Positions 53,203-63,101 are shown, counted from the first letter of the stretch. The stretch: DNA of 64,000 bases from DASUSH01 sp963785155 (GCA_963785155.1 CAWAUB010000016.1:1-64000); one strand, 5' to 3'. A program made the numbers and translations. Notes: generated by a model from the sequence alone, not told the origin.

Positions 53203-54458
53203 CCCCGCCGCCCCCGGACGCGCCAGCGGAGGAGGCGGCGGGCCCTGTTTCTATCGGGCTCCTCGGCCGCGGCACTGTCGGCGGCGCGCTCCACGACCTG
53301 CTCGCCGAGCGCGCGGACGCCGTGGAGGCCTCGACCGGCCGCCGGCCCGAGGTCGCCGGCGTCCTGCGGCGCTCCGAGGGCGACTTCGAGCAGATCCTGG
53401 CCGACAGCGAGATCGTCGTCGAGCTGATCGGCGGGGTGGACGACTCTCGCGAGTTCGTCCTGCGCGCCCTGCGCGAGGGACGCCACGTGGTCACCGCGAA
53501 CAAGCAGCTGATCGCCCAGCACGGCGACGAGCTGTTCGACGCGGCGCGCGAGGCCGGGGTTCAGATCCGCTTCGAGGCCGCCGTCGCCGGCGTCGTGCCG
53601 GTGATCCGGGTGATTCAGGAGAGCCTGGCGGCGACCGAGATCGAGAAGGTCTTCGGGATCGTCAACGGGACGACCAACTTCATCCTCACCGAGATGGCGA
53701 AGACCGGTGCGGCCTACGAGGACGTGCTCGCCCGTGCGCAGGAGCTCGGCTACGCCGAGGCCGACCCGACCGAGGACGTGAACGGCGCCGACGCCGCGGC
53801 AAAGATGGCGATCCTTGCCCGGCTCTCGTTCGGCTCGCCGGTCAGCCTGGACGACGTCACCTTCGAGGGGATCGAGTCGGTCAAGCCCGACGACCTCGCC
53901 TACGCGCGGGAGCTGGGGCTGTCGCTGAAGCTGCTCGGGGTCGCCGAACGCCGCGGCGAGGGGATCAGCGTCCGCGTCTTCCCCTGCTTCCTCTACGGCG
54001 GCCACCCGCTCGCGCCGATCGAGGGCCCGTTCAACGCGGTGATGGTCGAGGCGCCGGCGATCACCGAGATCACGATGTCCGGGCCGGGCGCGGGAGGGAT
54101 CCAGACAGCCTCGGCCGTGCTGGGGGACATCGTCTCGATCGTCGCCGGCGAGGCGCCGGTGCACCAGCCGCAGGCCACCCTGCCGATCGCGCGCGACATC
54201 TCCTCCTCCTTCTACCTCCACCTCGAGGTCGCCGACGAACCCGGCGTCCTCGCCCGCATCGCCGACGCCCTCGGGAAGGCGGGCATCTCGGTCAAGTCCG
54301 TCGTTCAGCGCGGCGCCGGCGACGACGCCCGCCTCGTCATGGTCATCCACGAGTGCCCCGAGGACGCGTTCTCGAGCGCCGTCGAGGAGATCGCGGGACT
54401 CGACTTCATGCGCGCCGAGCCCCGCTCGATCCGGGTGATCGAGGAGGAGTTCGTCTAG
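53199..54458 (+). CDS. hom: Homoserine dehydrogenase
   Basis: 419 residues from a GTG overlapping the lysA stop (GTGA). NAD(P)-binding IGLLGRGTVGGAL, VVTANKQLIAQHGDEL, catalytic FGIVNGTTNFILTEM and GYAEADPTEDVNGADAAAK are canonical; an ACT domain (about 345-419, FYLHLEVADEPGVLARIAD) suggests feedback control by threonine. It reduces aspartate semialdehyde to homoserine. Confidence 0.97.
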   Translation: MTPPPPDAPAEEAAGPVSIGLLGRGTVGGALHDLLAERADAVEASTGRRPEVAGVLRRSEGDFEQILADSEIVVELIGGVDDSREFVLRALREGRHVVTANKQLIAQHGDELFDAAREAGVQIRFEAAVAGVVPVIRVIQESLAATEIEKVFGIVNGTTNFILTEMAKTGAAYEDVLARAQELGYAEADPTEDVNGADAAAKMAILARLSFGSPVSLDDVTFEGIESVKPDDLAYARELGLSLKLLGVAERRGEGISVRVFPCFLYGGHPLAPIEGPFNAVMVEAPAITEITMSGPGAGGIQTASAVLGDIVSIVAGEAPVHQPQATLPIARDISSSFYLHLEVADEPGVLARIADALGKAGISVKSVVQRGAGDDARLVMVIHECPEDAFSSAVEEIAGLDFMRAEPRSIRVIEEEFV

Positions 54459-55492
54459 TGCCCCAGCCCCTGATCGAGCGCTATCGCGACCGGCTCCCGC
54501 TGGAGCCCGGCGACCCCGTCGTGACCCTGAACGAGGGGTCGACGCCGCTGGTCGAGGCGCCGGTCCTCTCGGAGAGGGTGGGGGCGCGGGTGATGCTGAA
54601 GCTGGAGGGCGCGAACCCGACCGGCTCGTTCAAGGACCGCGGCATGACCGTCGCCGTCTCGCGGGCCAAGGGCGCCGGAGCCGAGGCAGTGATCTGCGCG
54701 TCGACCGGCAACACCGCCGCGAGCGCCGCCGCATACGCCGCCCGGGCCGGGATGCGGGGCGCGGTGATCGTCCCCGAGGGCAAGATCGCCGCCGGAAAAC
54801 TCGCCCAGGCGCTGATCCACGGAGCAAGGGTGATCGCGCTCCAGGGCAACTTCGACGACGCACTCCGGATCGTCCGCGAGCTCGCGCAGAACCACCCGAT
54901 CGAGCTCGTCAACTCGGTCAACCCCTACCGGATCCAGGGGCAAAAGACAGCCGCCTTCGAGGTCTGCGACGAGCTCGGAGCCGCGCCCGACGCACTCTGC
55001 ATCCCCGTCGGTAACGCCGGCAACATCACCGCATGGTGGACCGGCTTCGGTGAGTACGAGGCCGCACCCGCACTTTTCGGATTCCAGGCAGAGGGCGCCG
55101 CTCCGCTCGTCCGCGGCGAGCCCGTTGCCAACCCCGAGACGATCGCCTCCGCCATCCGGATCGGCAACCCCGCCCGCTGGGAGGAGGCGATGGAGGCCGT
55201 CACGTCCTCCCGCGGCCGCATCGCCGCCGTCTCCGACGAGCAGATCCTCGACGCCTACCGCCTCCTCGCCTCCCGCGAGGGGGTTTTCTGCGAGCCCGCC
55301 TCCGCGGCCTCGGTCGCCGGCCTCCTCGCCCACGGCGCCCCGGACGCCGACGGCGAGCCGATCACCGGCACGATCGTCTGCGTCCTCACCGGCCACGGCC
55401 TGAAGGACCCCGACACCGCCCTGGGCAAAGCCCCCTCCGTCCTCCGAGCCGAAGCCGACCTGAGCGCGATCGAAAAGCTCGTCTTCGACTGA
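54458..55492 (+). CDS. thrC: Threonine synthase
   Basis: 344 residues from a GTG overlapping the hom stop (TAGTG). PLP lysine Lys59 in NPTGSFKDRGMTV, STGNTAASAAAYAARAG, and the phosphate loop CIPVGNAGNITAWW identify the short, class-I-like actinobacterial threonine synthase. It converts O-phosphohomoserine to threonine. A homoserine kinase gene, expected between hom and thrC or after it, is not present here. Confidence 0.96.
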   Translation: MPQPLIERYRDRLPLEPGDPVVTLNEGSTPLVEAPVLSERVGARVMLKLEGANPTGSFKDRGMTVAVSRAKGAGAEAVICASTGNTAASAAAYAARAGMRGAVIVPEGKIAAGKLAQALIHGARVIALQGNFDDALRIVRELAQNHPIELVNSVNPYRIQGQKTAAFEVCDELGAAPDALCIPVGNAGNITAWWTGFGEYEAAPALFGFQAEGAAPLVRGEPVANPETIASAIRIGNPARWEEAMEAVTSSRGRIAAVSDEQILDAYRLLASREGVFCEPASAASVAGLLAHGAPDADGEPITGTIVCVLTGHGLKDPDTALGKAPSVLRAEADLSAIEKLVFD

Positions 55493-55539
55493 GCATTGCT
55501 GTCCTGCCCCCGGATTCCGAGGGCAAAGCAGGAATGCTC
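55491..55539 (+). terminator. Hairpin terminator after thrC
   Basis: GAGCAT (55491-55496) and TCCTGC (55502-55507) pair with GCAGGA (55528-55533) and ATGCTC (55534-55539), giving 12 base pairs with one 5-base bulge. It overlaps the thrC stop. No long T-tract. Confidence 0.55.
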
Positions 55540-55594
55540 GATATCGACACGTTTCGCGCGCCACGCGTAACACTCCACGCCCGAAGCTGGCCTG

Positions 55595-56234
55595 ATGCGC
55601 CCGAGCCGCTTCCCCTACGTGCTCGCCGAGATCGCCGCCCCACCCGCATGCGGCATCTGCGCCGGCACCACACCCACAGCCGAATCGTTCCTCTGCTCGA
55701 AGTGCGACCGCGAACTTGAGAGGGGACTCCGCCAAGCCCTGAATCTCCTCGGCATCACCCAAGCCTGGGCCGCCCGCCCCTACAGGGCAAGGCCCGAGCC
55801 CTCATCACCACCCTCAAGTTCCACCAGCTACTCCCGGCCGCCACGCGCGCCGCACAACTCATCGCCGCCGAAGCCCCGCCGAGCCTCCTCGCCACCGAAC
55901 CCTCATCCCGATCCCTCCAGACCCGCTCCGCACCCTTCTCCGAGGCTTCGACCCAGCGCACGAAATCACGGTAAGACCTCTCCCGCCTCGCCAACCTCCC
56001 CATCTCCACATGCCTGCGCAGGCGCCACGGCGCGCGCCAGGTGGGCCGAACTCCCGGCGGCGCCTGGCTATCCGCGCTCGTCCGCGAGTACGGGCAACCG
56101 CCCCTCCGACGCACGCGCTCCTCCTCGACGACGTCACCACCACTGGCGCCACCCTCACGGCCTGCGCCACCGCCCTCCGCGCCGCCGGTTGCACCGACGT
56201 CAACGCGGTTGTGTTCGCGGCCGCTCCGGCGTAG
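55595..56234 (+). pseudogene. ComF-family phosphoribosyltransferase-like protein, several frameshifts
   Basis: N-terminus with zinc-finger-like Cys pairs (PPACGICAG, FLCSKCDREL). After a break near 55785 the next piece is GKARALITTLKFHQLLPAAT and LIAAEAPPSLLATEP. Further pieces are LIPIPPDPLRTLLRGFDPAHEI (given in part) and the PRPP-binding loop LLLDDVTTTGATLTAC ending at 56234. The order matches ComF. Restored length is about 210-215 residues. At least three single-base breaks; the catalytic loop is intact. It is followed by hpf and secA, the usual ComF neighbourhood. Confidence 0.75.
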
Positions 56235-56271
56235 CATGGGCGAGAACGTCAGCTCCCCAAAGGAGGCCGCG

Positions 56272-56619
56272 ATGCGGATCGAAATCAGGGGCAGGAACGT
56301 GGAGATCACCGATGAGCTCCGGGAGCACGTTCGCAAGCGCTTTGCCCGCCTCGGGCGCCAGGTGCCCGAACAGGCGATCCTCGAGGTCGAGCTGATGGAG
56401 GAGCGGAACCCCTCGATCCGCGACAGCGAGGTCGCCGAGGCCCGGCTCTACCTGAAGGGCGGCGAGATCGTCAGCACGGAGCGCTCGCCGGAGATGCTGC
56501 ACTCGATCGCCGAGCTCTCCGACGACATGCACCGCCAGGTCAAGCGCCACCGCGAGCGCCGGCGCAAGCGCTGGCAGTCGCGCCGCCGCGCCGCCCGCCT
56601 GCGGGGCAAAGCCGCCTGA
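56272..56619 (+). CDS. hpf: Ribosome hibernation promoting factor, short form
   Basis: 115 residues; ATG 56272 follows a perfect Shine-Dalgarno AAAGGAGG, which decides against the ATG at 56236. beta-alpha-beta-beta-beta-alpha pattern of the HPF/RaiA fold (MRIEIRGRNVEITDELREHV, EARLYLKGGEIVSTERS, SIAELSDDMHRQVKRHRERR) with a very basic C-terminus that binds rRNA. It dimerises or inactivates ribosomes in stationary phase. Adjacent to secA as in many actinobacteria. Confidence 0.92.
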   Translation: MRIEIRGRNVEITDELREHVRKRFARLGRQVPEQAILEVELMEERNPSIRDSEVAEARLYLKGGEIVSTERSPEMLHSIAELSDDMHRQVKRHRERRRKRWQSRRRAARLRGKAA

Positions 56620-56674
56620 CTCTTACCGAGTCTTATTTAGTGGCCGTGTAGCGACCCTTCGCTAGTCTCGAACC

Positions 56675-59545
56675 GTGGCCAAAGGACTCATCGATCGCGC
56701 CCTCCGCCTCGGCGAAGGGAAGAAGTTCAAGGAGTACGAGAGCCGGGTCGAAGCGATCAATCGCGTCGAGCCGGAGATGGAGCTGCTCGAGGACTCGGAG
56801 CTCCTCGCCGAGTCGAATGCCCTGCGTGAGCGGGCGGGCAACGGCGAGCCGCTCGACGACCTGCTCCCGGAGGCCTTCGCGCTCTGCCGCGAAGCAGGAC
56901 GCCGCACGCTTGGCCAGCGCCACTTCGACGTCCAGCTGATCGGCGGCATGGTCCTGCACTCGGGCGCCATCTCCGAGATGAGGACCGGCGAGGGCAAGAC
57001 CCTGACCGCCACCCTGCCCGTCTTCCTCAACTCGCTCGCGGGCCAGAACGTCCACGTCGTCACCGTCAACGACTACCTCGCCCGCCGCGATGCGGAGTGG
57101 ATGACTCCCGTATACGAGGCGCTCGGAGTCAAGGTCGGCGTGATCCAGGACACCGATCTCTCGACGGACCCCCAGCGCCGGCACCGGGCCTACGAGGCCG
57201 ACGTCGTCTACGGGACGAACTCCGAGTTCGGCTTCGACTACCTCCGAGACAACATGGCGCAGTCGCTGGAGGCGTGTTACCAGCGCGGTCACGGGTTCGC
57301 GATCGTCGACGAGGTCGACAACATTCTGATCGACGAGGCGCGGACCCCGCTGATCATCTCCGGCCAGCCAGAGCAGGCCGCCGAGACCTATTACACCTTC
57401 GCCCGCCTCGCGAAGCAGTTGGTCGGCGAGGAGATGAAGACGAAGCTGAAGTCACTCGGAGAGAACAAGGACACCTCCGAGGCCGAGTACGACTACGAGT
57501 ACGACGAGAAGCACAAGACCGTCGCGCCGACCGAGCGCGGTGTCCACACCGCCGAGAAGTTCCTCGGCGTCGAGAACCTCTACGTCTCCGAGCACGGCAC
57601 TCTCGTCAACCACCTCGTCCAGTCGCTCAAGGCCGAGTCGCTCTACAAGGTCGACAAGGACTACGCGGTGATCGACGGCCAGGTGATGATCATCGACGAG
57701 TTCACCGGCCGCATCCTCGAAGGGCGGCGCTGGTCGGAGGGCCTGCACCAGGCGATCGAGGCGAAGGAGGGCGTTTCGATCCGCGCCGAGAACCAGACCC
57801 TGGCGACGATCACCCTCCAGAACTACTTCCGCCTCTACGACAAGCTCGCCGGGATGACCGGCACCGCGCTCACCGAGGCGCAGGAGTTCATGAAGATCTA
57901 CGAGATGCCGGTGGTCGAGATCCCGACCAACGTGCCGATGGTCCGCGACGACAAGAACGACCTGATTTACAAGACGAAGCAGGGCAAGTGGAAGGCGCTG
58001 ACCAACGAGATCACGGAGCGCAACCAGACCGGCCAGCCGACCCTCGTCGGCACCGTCTCCGTCGAGACCTCGGAGATGCTGTCCGAACAGCTCAAGCGCA
58101 ACGGGATCGAGCACGTCGTCCTGAACGCGAAGCCCGAGCACGCTGAGAAAGAGGGCGAGACCGTCGCCCAGGCGGGCCGGATCGGCTCGGTCACGATCGC
58201 GACCAACATGGCCGGCCGCGGCGTCGACATCAAGCTGGGCGGCGACCCGGAGCAGATGGCGATGCACGCGTTGAAGAAGACGGGTGTCTCGCCCGGCGAC
58301 GAGGGTTACGACGAGGCTCTCGCCGACATCCTTCCCGAGTTCGAGGAGAAGTGCGCGGCCGAGCAGGAGAAGGTCCTCGAGCTCGGCGGCCTGTTCATCT
58401 GCGGAACCGAGCGCCACGAGTCGCGGCGGATCGACAACCAGCTTCGCGGCCGCTCCGGCCGCCAGGGCGATCCAGGTGAGTCGCGCTTCTTCCTCTCCGC
58501 CGAGGACGACCTGATCCGCCTGTTCGCCGGCGACCGGATCTACAAGATCCTCGATCGCCTCGGGCCCGTCGACGACGAGGGGGAGGAGTACCCCCTCGAA
58601 GCAAAGATGCTCAGCCGCACTGTCGAGAACGCGCAGAAGAAGGTCGAGCAGCAGAACTTCCTGATCCGCAAGCGCGTCCTCGAGTACGACGACGTGATGA
58701 ACGAGCAGCGCCGGGTGGTCTACAAGTACCGGCGCGAGATCCTCGAGGGCCGCGACATGTCGGACGTCTCGCGGACCGAGGTCGGCGAGGTCGCGGAGCG
58801 GCTGGTCGCCCAGTTCACTGAGGGCGACGTGTTCGAGGACTGGGATCTCCCCGGCCTGCAGACGCAGGCCACGTCGATCTGGCCGATGCAGGCCGACCTT
58901 TCACAGCTCGACCCGAACACCTCCAGCCAGATCGAGATCCAGGAGCTCCTCGCGGAGGACGCCCTCGCGGCCTACGACCGCCGCGAGGAGCAGTTCGGCT
59001 CCGAGCTGATGCGCGAACTCGAGCGCCAGGTCCTCCTGCGGATCCTCGACAACCGCTGGAAAGAGCACCTCTACGAGATGGACTACCTGCGCGAGGGAAT
59101 CCACCTGCGCGGCTTCGCCCAGATCGATCCGCTGGTCGCGTACAAGAACGAGGGCTTCTCGATGTTCGAGGAGCTGCTGCATGCGGTCTGGGAGGAGTTC
59201 GCACGGACGATGTTCCACCTGGAGGTCAAGGTCGAGGGCGCGGAGGGCCAGCCTGCGCGGGTCTTCGGCGCGGCCGAGGACGAGGCGCAGAACGTGAACT
59301 ACTCGGGCGGCGGGCCGGAGCAGCCGTCGGCGATCGCCGAGGCGAAGGGGGCGGCGACGTCGACCGCGACCGTGCCCGCTGCAGCCGCCGGGTCGGCGAC
59401 CTCGTCGACGGGAGGTAACGGCCAGTCCGCCGGAGCCGACCCGACCACGGGCACCGTCACCAAGGACGAGCACGACAAGATCGGCCGCAACGACCCCTGC
59501 TGGTGCGGCTCCGGGAAGAAGTTCAAGAAGTGCCACGGCGCCTGA
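56675..59545 (+). CDS. secA: Preprotein translocase ATPase SecA
   Basis: 956 residues from a GTG. Walker A MRTGEGKTLTA (103-113), DEVDNILIDEARTPLI (Walker B region, 212-227), GRSGRQGDPGESRF (motif VI), and the C-terminal zinc-binding SEC-C tail NDPCWCGSGKKFKKCH. It drives export through SecYEG, which this genome uses heavily given its many signal-peptide proteins. Confidence 0.98.
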   Translation: MAKGLIDRALRLGEGKKFKEYESRVEAINRVEPEMELLEDSELLAESNALRERAGNGEPLDDLLPEAFALCREAGRRTLGQRHFDVQLIGGMVLHSGAISEMRTGEGKTLTATLPVFLNSLAGQNVHVVTVNDYLARRDAEWMTPVYEALGVKVGVIQDTDLSTDPQRRHRAYEADVVYGTNSEFGFDYLRDNMAQSLEACYQRGHGFAIVDEVDNILIDEARTPLIISGQPEQAAETYYTFARLAKQLVGEEMKTKLKSLGENKDTSEAEYDYEYDEKHKTVAPTERGVHTAEKFLGVENLYVSEHGTLVNHLVQSLKAESLYKVDKDYAVIDGQVMIIDEFTGRILEGRRWSEGLHQAIEAKEGVSIRAENQTLATITLQNYFRLYDKLAGMTGTALTEAQEFMKIYEMPVVEIPTNVPMVRDDKNDLIYKTKQGKWKALTNEITERNQTGQPTLVGTVSVETSEMLSEQLKRNGIEHVVLNAKPEHAEKEGETVAQAGRIGSVTIATNMAGRGVDIKLGGDPEQMAMHALKKTGVSPGDEGYDEALADILPEFEEKCAAEQEKVLELGGLFICGTERHESRRIDNQLRGRSGRQGDPGESRFFLSAEDDLIRLFAGDRIYKILDRLGPVDDEGEEYPLEAKMLSRTVENAQKKVEQQNFLIRKRVLEYDDVMNEQRRVVYKYRREILEGRDMSDVSRTEVGEVAERLVAQFTEGDVFEDWDLPGLQTQATSIWPMQADLSQLDPNTSSQIEIQELLAEDALAAYDRREEQFGSELMRELERQVLLRILDNRWKEHLYEMDYLREGIHLRGFAQIDPLVAYKNEGFSMFEELLHAVWEEFARTMFHLEVKVEGAEGQPARVFGAAEDEAQNVNYSGGGPEQPSAIAEAKGAATSTATVPAAAAGSATSSTGGNGQSAGADPTTGTVTKDEHDKIGRNDPCWCGSGKKFKKCHGA

Positions 59546-60586
59546 GCAGAGCCTGCCTCGCCGCTACGGCGGCGATCCTCCTCGTCCTGCCCGCGCCCGC
59601 GCACGCAGGTGCCGACCGCGGCACGGTGACGATCTCCGGCAAGGCGTACCGATTCAACCAATCGGACACGTCCATCCCGGGGGCGACGATCCGGGTCCGC
59701 GAGCTCCCGAAGGTCTCGGCGGTCACCAACGCCGTGGGCGATTACGAGCTCGAGGTCCCCGACGACACCACGGTCACGCCGTACATCGAGCCGGGCGACC
59801 CGTACAACGAGATCGACCTGCAGACCTTCCACACCCGCGGCGAGGAAATCGAGAACGCCAACTTCCAAACGCCGCACGACGACGAGTTCAACGCGCTCGC
59901 CGGGCTCCTCGGCGTCCCGATCGGCCCCGACGGCCGCCCGACCACATGCGTGGTCGTCAGCACCGTCTCCAACCGCAACGTGCGCGGCGTGCCCTTCGAG
60001 ACCTTCCAGGAGCGGACCCCCCACGGCGTCGCGGGCGCCACCGCGCGGGCGTTCCCGTCGGTGCCCGGGCCGATCTACTTCAACGACAGCGTCATCCCCG
60101 ACAGGACCCAGACCGCCTCCTCAGGGGACGGCGGGGTGATCTGGGAGTCCGTCCCGAGCGGGCCCCACCGGTTCGTCGCGTCCCACCCGGACAGGCGATT
60201 CGCGAGCTTCCTCGGAACCTGCGAGCCGGGACGCGTCGTGAACGCGAACCCGCCCTGGGGCCTCTACGAGCTGACCGGCAAGGAGAAGCCGCTCGGCGCT
60301 GGGATCGTCGCCGCGTCGCTGGTGTCTGCGAAGGCTGAGCGGGCGGGGGCGGGGACAAAGGTCGTCGCAAAGCTCGACACCGCCGAGGCGATCGACGCGA
60401 AGGTCGAGGTCAGCAGGGGCGGCGAGAAGCTTGGCTCGCGGAAGTTCACCGGCCTCGACGCGGGCAAGCAGAAGCTGGCTCTGAAATTCAAAGGGGACCG
60501 ACTCCGGCAAGCTCAAGGTCACCGTCCGGATGACCGACGCCGCCGGAGACGAGGCGAGCGACTCGGCCAAGGTCAAGCCGACCTGA
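59530..60586 (+). pseudogene. Secreted protein with carboxypeptidase-regulatory-like domain, one frameshift
   Basis: Probable GTG start at 59530, overlapping the secA 3' end by 16 bases in another frame (a GTG at 59503 is an alternative). Signal peptide LSRACLAATAAILLVLPAPA. The mature part starts GTVTISGKAYRFNQ and SIPGATIRVRELP, then VGDYELEVPDDTT, a CarboxypepD_reg/CNA-B-like beta-sandwich. A second half follows (VWESV-like strands, HPDRRFASFLGTCEPG). An extra G in GGGG near 60502 breaks the frame; restored, it ends TDSGKLKVTVRM...KVKPT with stop 60584-60586, about 351 residues. Extracellular; function unknown. Confidence 0.65.
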
Positions 60587-60626
60587 GCCGACCTCACGTT
60601 TTCGCGGCCCGGGCCGTTTCCCGGAC

Positions 60627-61363
60627 ATGAAACGAAGCGACATCAGCTTTCCGGTGAACGGCGACGCCTGCGCGGCCTGGCTGTACGAGGGGTCTGACCC
60701 CAAAGGGACGGAGCTGCCCATCGTCGTCATGGCGCATGGGTTGTCCGGGCCGCGGCGATCGCCTTCGCCCGCTCCCTGCCGGAGATCGACGGCGACCGGG
60801 TCGCGACCTTCGGTTCCTCGATGGGCGGCGGCAACGCCCTCGCTGCCGCGGCCGCCGATCGCCGGGTTGCAGCGGCGATCAGCCAGGTCCCGTTTCTGGA
60901 CATCCGCCGCCAGGCCCACCGCAACCCTCCCCGAGTGATGGCGCGGATGCTCTCCGCCGCCGCCCGGGGCGAACACGTGCCTGTTGTCGGTCAGCCAGGG
61001 GAGGTGGCGATGATCAACGCCCCCGAAGCCGAGGCGGGCTGGCGCCGGGTGGTCGAGATGGGCGAGGACTCGCGGTGGCGGGATCGGGTCTCGGCGCGGT
61101 GGTTACTCGGCCGCCCGTTCAACCCCGGCCGCCACGCCGCGACCCTCCACTGCCCGTGGCTCGTCTGCGTGGGCGAGGGCGATCGGGTCGCGCGGCCAGG
61201 AGTGGCGATCGCGGCTGCGAAGCGGGCCCCGAAGGGCGAGCTGCGTACGTATCCAGACGTCGACCACTTCGACATCTACGACGGTCCCGAGCACGATGCG
61301 GTCGTCGCCGACGAGGTCGAGTTTCTCGGCCGGCACCTCCTCGAGCCGGCTACTGCGCGCTGA
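60627..61363 (+). pseudogene. Alpha/beta hydrolase (dienelactone hydrolase-like), internal deletion
   Basis: The N-terminus (SDISFPVNGDACAAWLYEG, then LPIVVMAHGLSG) matches the oxyanion-hole strand. It jumps, in another frame, to AAIAFARSLPEIDGDRVATF and the nucleophile elbow GSSMGGGNAL; the remaining acid (VGEGDRV) and His (DVDHFDIYDG) regions are present to the stop at 61363. About 60 residues, normally containing the second strand and the YRHFGDSxGEPR segment, are missing at about 60745. Since both frame and length change, a real deletion is more likely than a single read error. A GGGGTCTGACCCC palindrome sits inside the coding sequence just upstream. Confidence 0.72.
60689..60701. repeat. 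GGGGTCTGACCCC palindrome, second copy
   Basis: Identical to 21032-21044. Here it is in frame in the esterase N-terminus, encoding GSDP in place of a normal loop. Confidence 0.8.
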
Positions 61364-61999
61364 CCGTGCCCACGCGGGTGGCGATCAGGACGCGGTTGCG
61401 TGCGTTTGTGCTGGCCGCTCGCCTGGCATGCCAGGTCGACAGCGCCGCCATCGACGATCGCGTTCAGCGTCATGCGTCGCCGAGAAGACGGCGTTGGCCG
61501 AGGTCTCGGTGTCGCCCCTGGCCACGACGGCGCCGTCGTCGCGGATCACGCACGCAACGAAGCGCTCGCCGGCGGAGGTCCCACCGAAGGCCGCCTGTGA
61601 GTTGATCACGTAGGCGCCCGGTGCCGGCAGCGCCAACTGCGCGATGCGATCGGCGTCAGAGAAGACTGCGCGTCTGGCTGGAGCGGGATCAGCCCCGGCT
61701 GATTCGTCACGAACGCCTCCGAACGCTCGCCGGGATCGAGCTTTGCCGCGGCGACGGCTCCGTCCGCGATCTTGGGTGTCGTCACGACTCCGTCCGCGAG
61801 CTTCTCGGCCGAGACCGCCCCAGCGGCGATCTTTGCCCTTGACCGCGCCGGGCGCCAGGTTCCTCGCCTTCACGCCCTTCTTCGCGATGTCTCTCGAATC
61901 GATCTTGCCGGCGGCATAGGCGCCGCCCCCGACCGCGATAAACAGCGCGACAAGGGCGATCGCGTTCGCGCTGCGACTCTGCTTCGTGAAGGTGCCCAC
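61350..61999 (-). pseudogene. Repeat-family surface protein, copy 5, several frameshifts
   Basis: Start MGTFTKQSRSANAIALVALF then IAVGGGAYAAGKID, a signal anchor like copies 1-4. With one A removed from GGCAAAGATC near 61835 the next segment reads IAAGAVSAEKLADGVVTTPK and IADGAVAAAKLDPGERSEAF, clear 10-residue repeats. The Ala-triplet tract is absent. The C-terminal head has Cys in FVACVIRDD and VDLACQAS. Further breaks lie near 61640-61680, 61480 and 61410; the restored end is VLIATRVGTVSAQ with stop 61350-61352, overlapping the esterase end. Function unknown. Confidence 0.65.
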
Positions 62000-62062
62000 C
62001 GGGCCCCCCTTCCTTCGAAACCCCCCGCGCCAGATTACTCCTGACGCCGCTCCGCTGCGGGC

Positions 62063-63079
62063 TCAGCAGTCCTCGATCTTCTTGCGGTAGCGGTTCATCG
62101 TCCCCGGCTTCATGTCGCCATGGGTGCGGCCCTGGAAGCGGGGGTCGTGCTCCTCGTAGAGAGGGGAGTCGAGGCTCTCGTTGTGGCCGATCACGTTGGA
62201 GCGCTCGATCGCGTACGCGCAGCGCAGCCAGCTCGTGAGTGCCAGCGACGCCTTCAGGACCTGCGGCCGGCCGACGACGTCGGAGTCGGATTGGCCGACG
62301 TGCTCGATCCCGATCGTCCGATGGTTGAGCCCGACCGTATGGCGGCAGCGGATGTCGGTGGGCACGAGCTCGAGGATCGTCCCGTCGCGGTCGATCAGGT
62401 ATTGCGCGCAGACGCCGGGGAGCTCGCCGTACTCCACGTCCGGCCGGTTGTTCTCGAAGGTCGAGAGCGCCGGCCCCGCCGTCGCGCTCGCGGTGTAGTG
62501 CTCCACGATCCCGCTGGGCTCCTCGAGCCGCCACTCGCGCTCCCCGTAGTGGCGCTTCGAGTAGGCGGCCATCTGGTGTTTGCGGGTCGAGCCGTAGGGG
62601 ATGTGGTGCTTCTTGATCTTCGGTTCGCCCGTATCGACCTTCCTCGCCGCGGCGTCCTTCCCGCTCGGGTCGCCGACCGTGGGCTCGGTGGCAGGAGGGA
62701 CCGGCGCGGTCAGGGGGGAGGCCACGACCTTGCCCGAGAGCTCGCATCGGGCGTAGCCGAAGCAGCTGCGCGCGACCCCACCCAGCTCGAGCGCCAGGCG
62801 CACGCTCCCGGCCTCGACGTCCTCCGTCAGCGTCGCCGAGTCGACCAGCTCGCGCTTGCCCTCGATCGTGCGGCCGAGGAGGCGCAGGCCGATCTCGACG
62901 CGGGCGTCCTCGTCGGCCTGCATGCGGACCCTGGCCTCGTAGCGGCCATCGCCTGTCTTCGAGATGGCCAGCGAGGGCACACCGGCCGAACCGCGTGCGG
63001 ATGGCTCGCCTGGCGTTGACGCCAGGACGAGAAAAACGGCAGCAAGTAAGGGCAGCGAGGCGGCGCGGATTCGACTCAC
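62063..63079 (-). CDS. Secreted N-acetylmuramoyl-L-alanine amidase (PGRP/amidase_2 fold)
   Basis: 338 residues from the GTG at 63079; an ATG at 63103 would overlap the start of the divergent M14 gene. Signal peptide IRAASLPLLAAVFLVLAST. A beta-rich N-terminal domain (to about 160), a Pro/Thr linker, then the catalytic domain: IVEHYTASATAGPALSTF (zinc His), YLIDRDGTILELV, RHTVGLNHRTIGIEHVG, VIGHNESL. These are the zinc ligands and fold motifs of T7 lysozyme-like amidases that cut the amide between MurNAc and the stem peptide. Confidence 0.85.
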   Translation of the reverse strand: MSRIRAASLPLLAAVFLVLASTPGEPSARGSAGVPSLAISKTGDGRYEARVRMQADEDARVEIGLRLLGRTIEGKRELVDSATLTEDVEAGSVRLALELGGVARSCFGYARCELSGKVVASPLTAPVPPATEPTVGDPSGKDAAARKVDTGEPKIKKHHIPYGSTRKHQMAAYSKRHYGEREWRLEEPSGIVEHYTASATAGPALSTFENNRPDVEYGELPGVCAQYLIDRDGTILELVPTDIRCRHTVGLNHRTIGIEHVGQSDSDVVGRPQVLKASLALTSWLRCAYAIERSNVIGHNESLDSPLYEEHDPRFQGRTHGDMKPGTMNRYRKKIEDC

Positions 63080-63088
63080 CCGGGCCAG

Positions 63089-63094
63089 GATAAT
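63089..63094 (+). promoter_or_regulatory. -10 element of a leaderless promoter for the M14 gene
   Basis: GATAAT ends 7 bases before ATG 63102. No ribosome binding site precedes that ATG. The same GATAAT spacing is seen before the gene at 5186. A matching -35 is not clear. Confidence 0.45.
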
Positions 63095-63101
63095 CCCGCG
63101 C

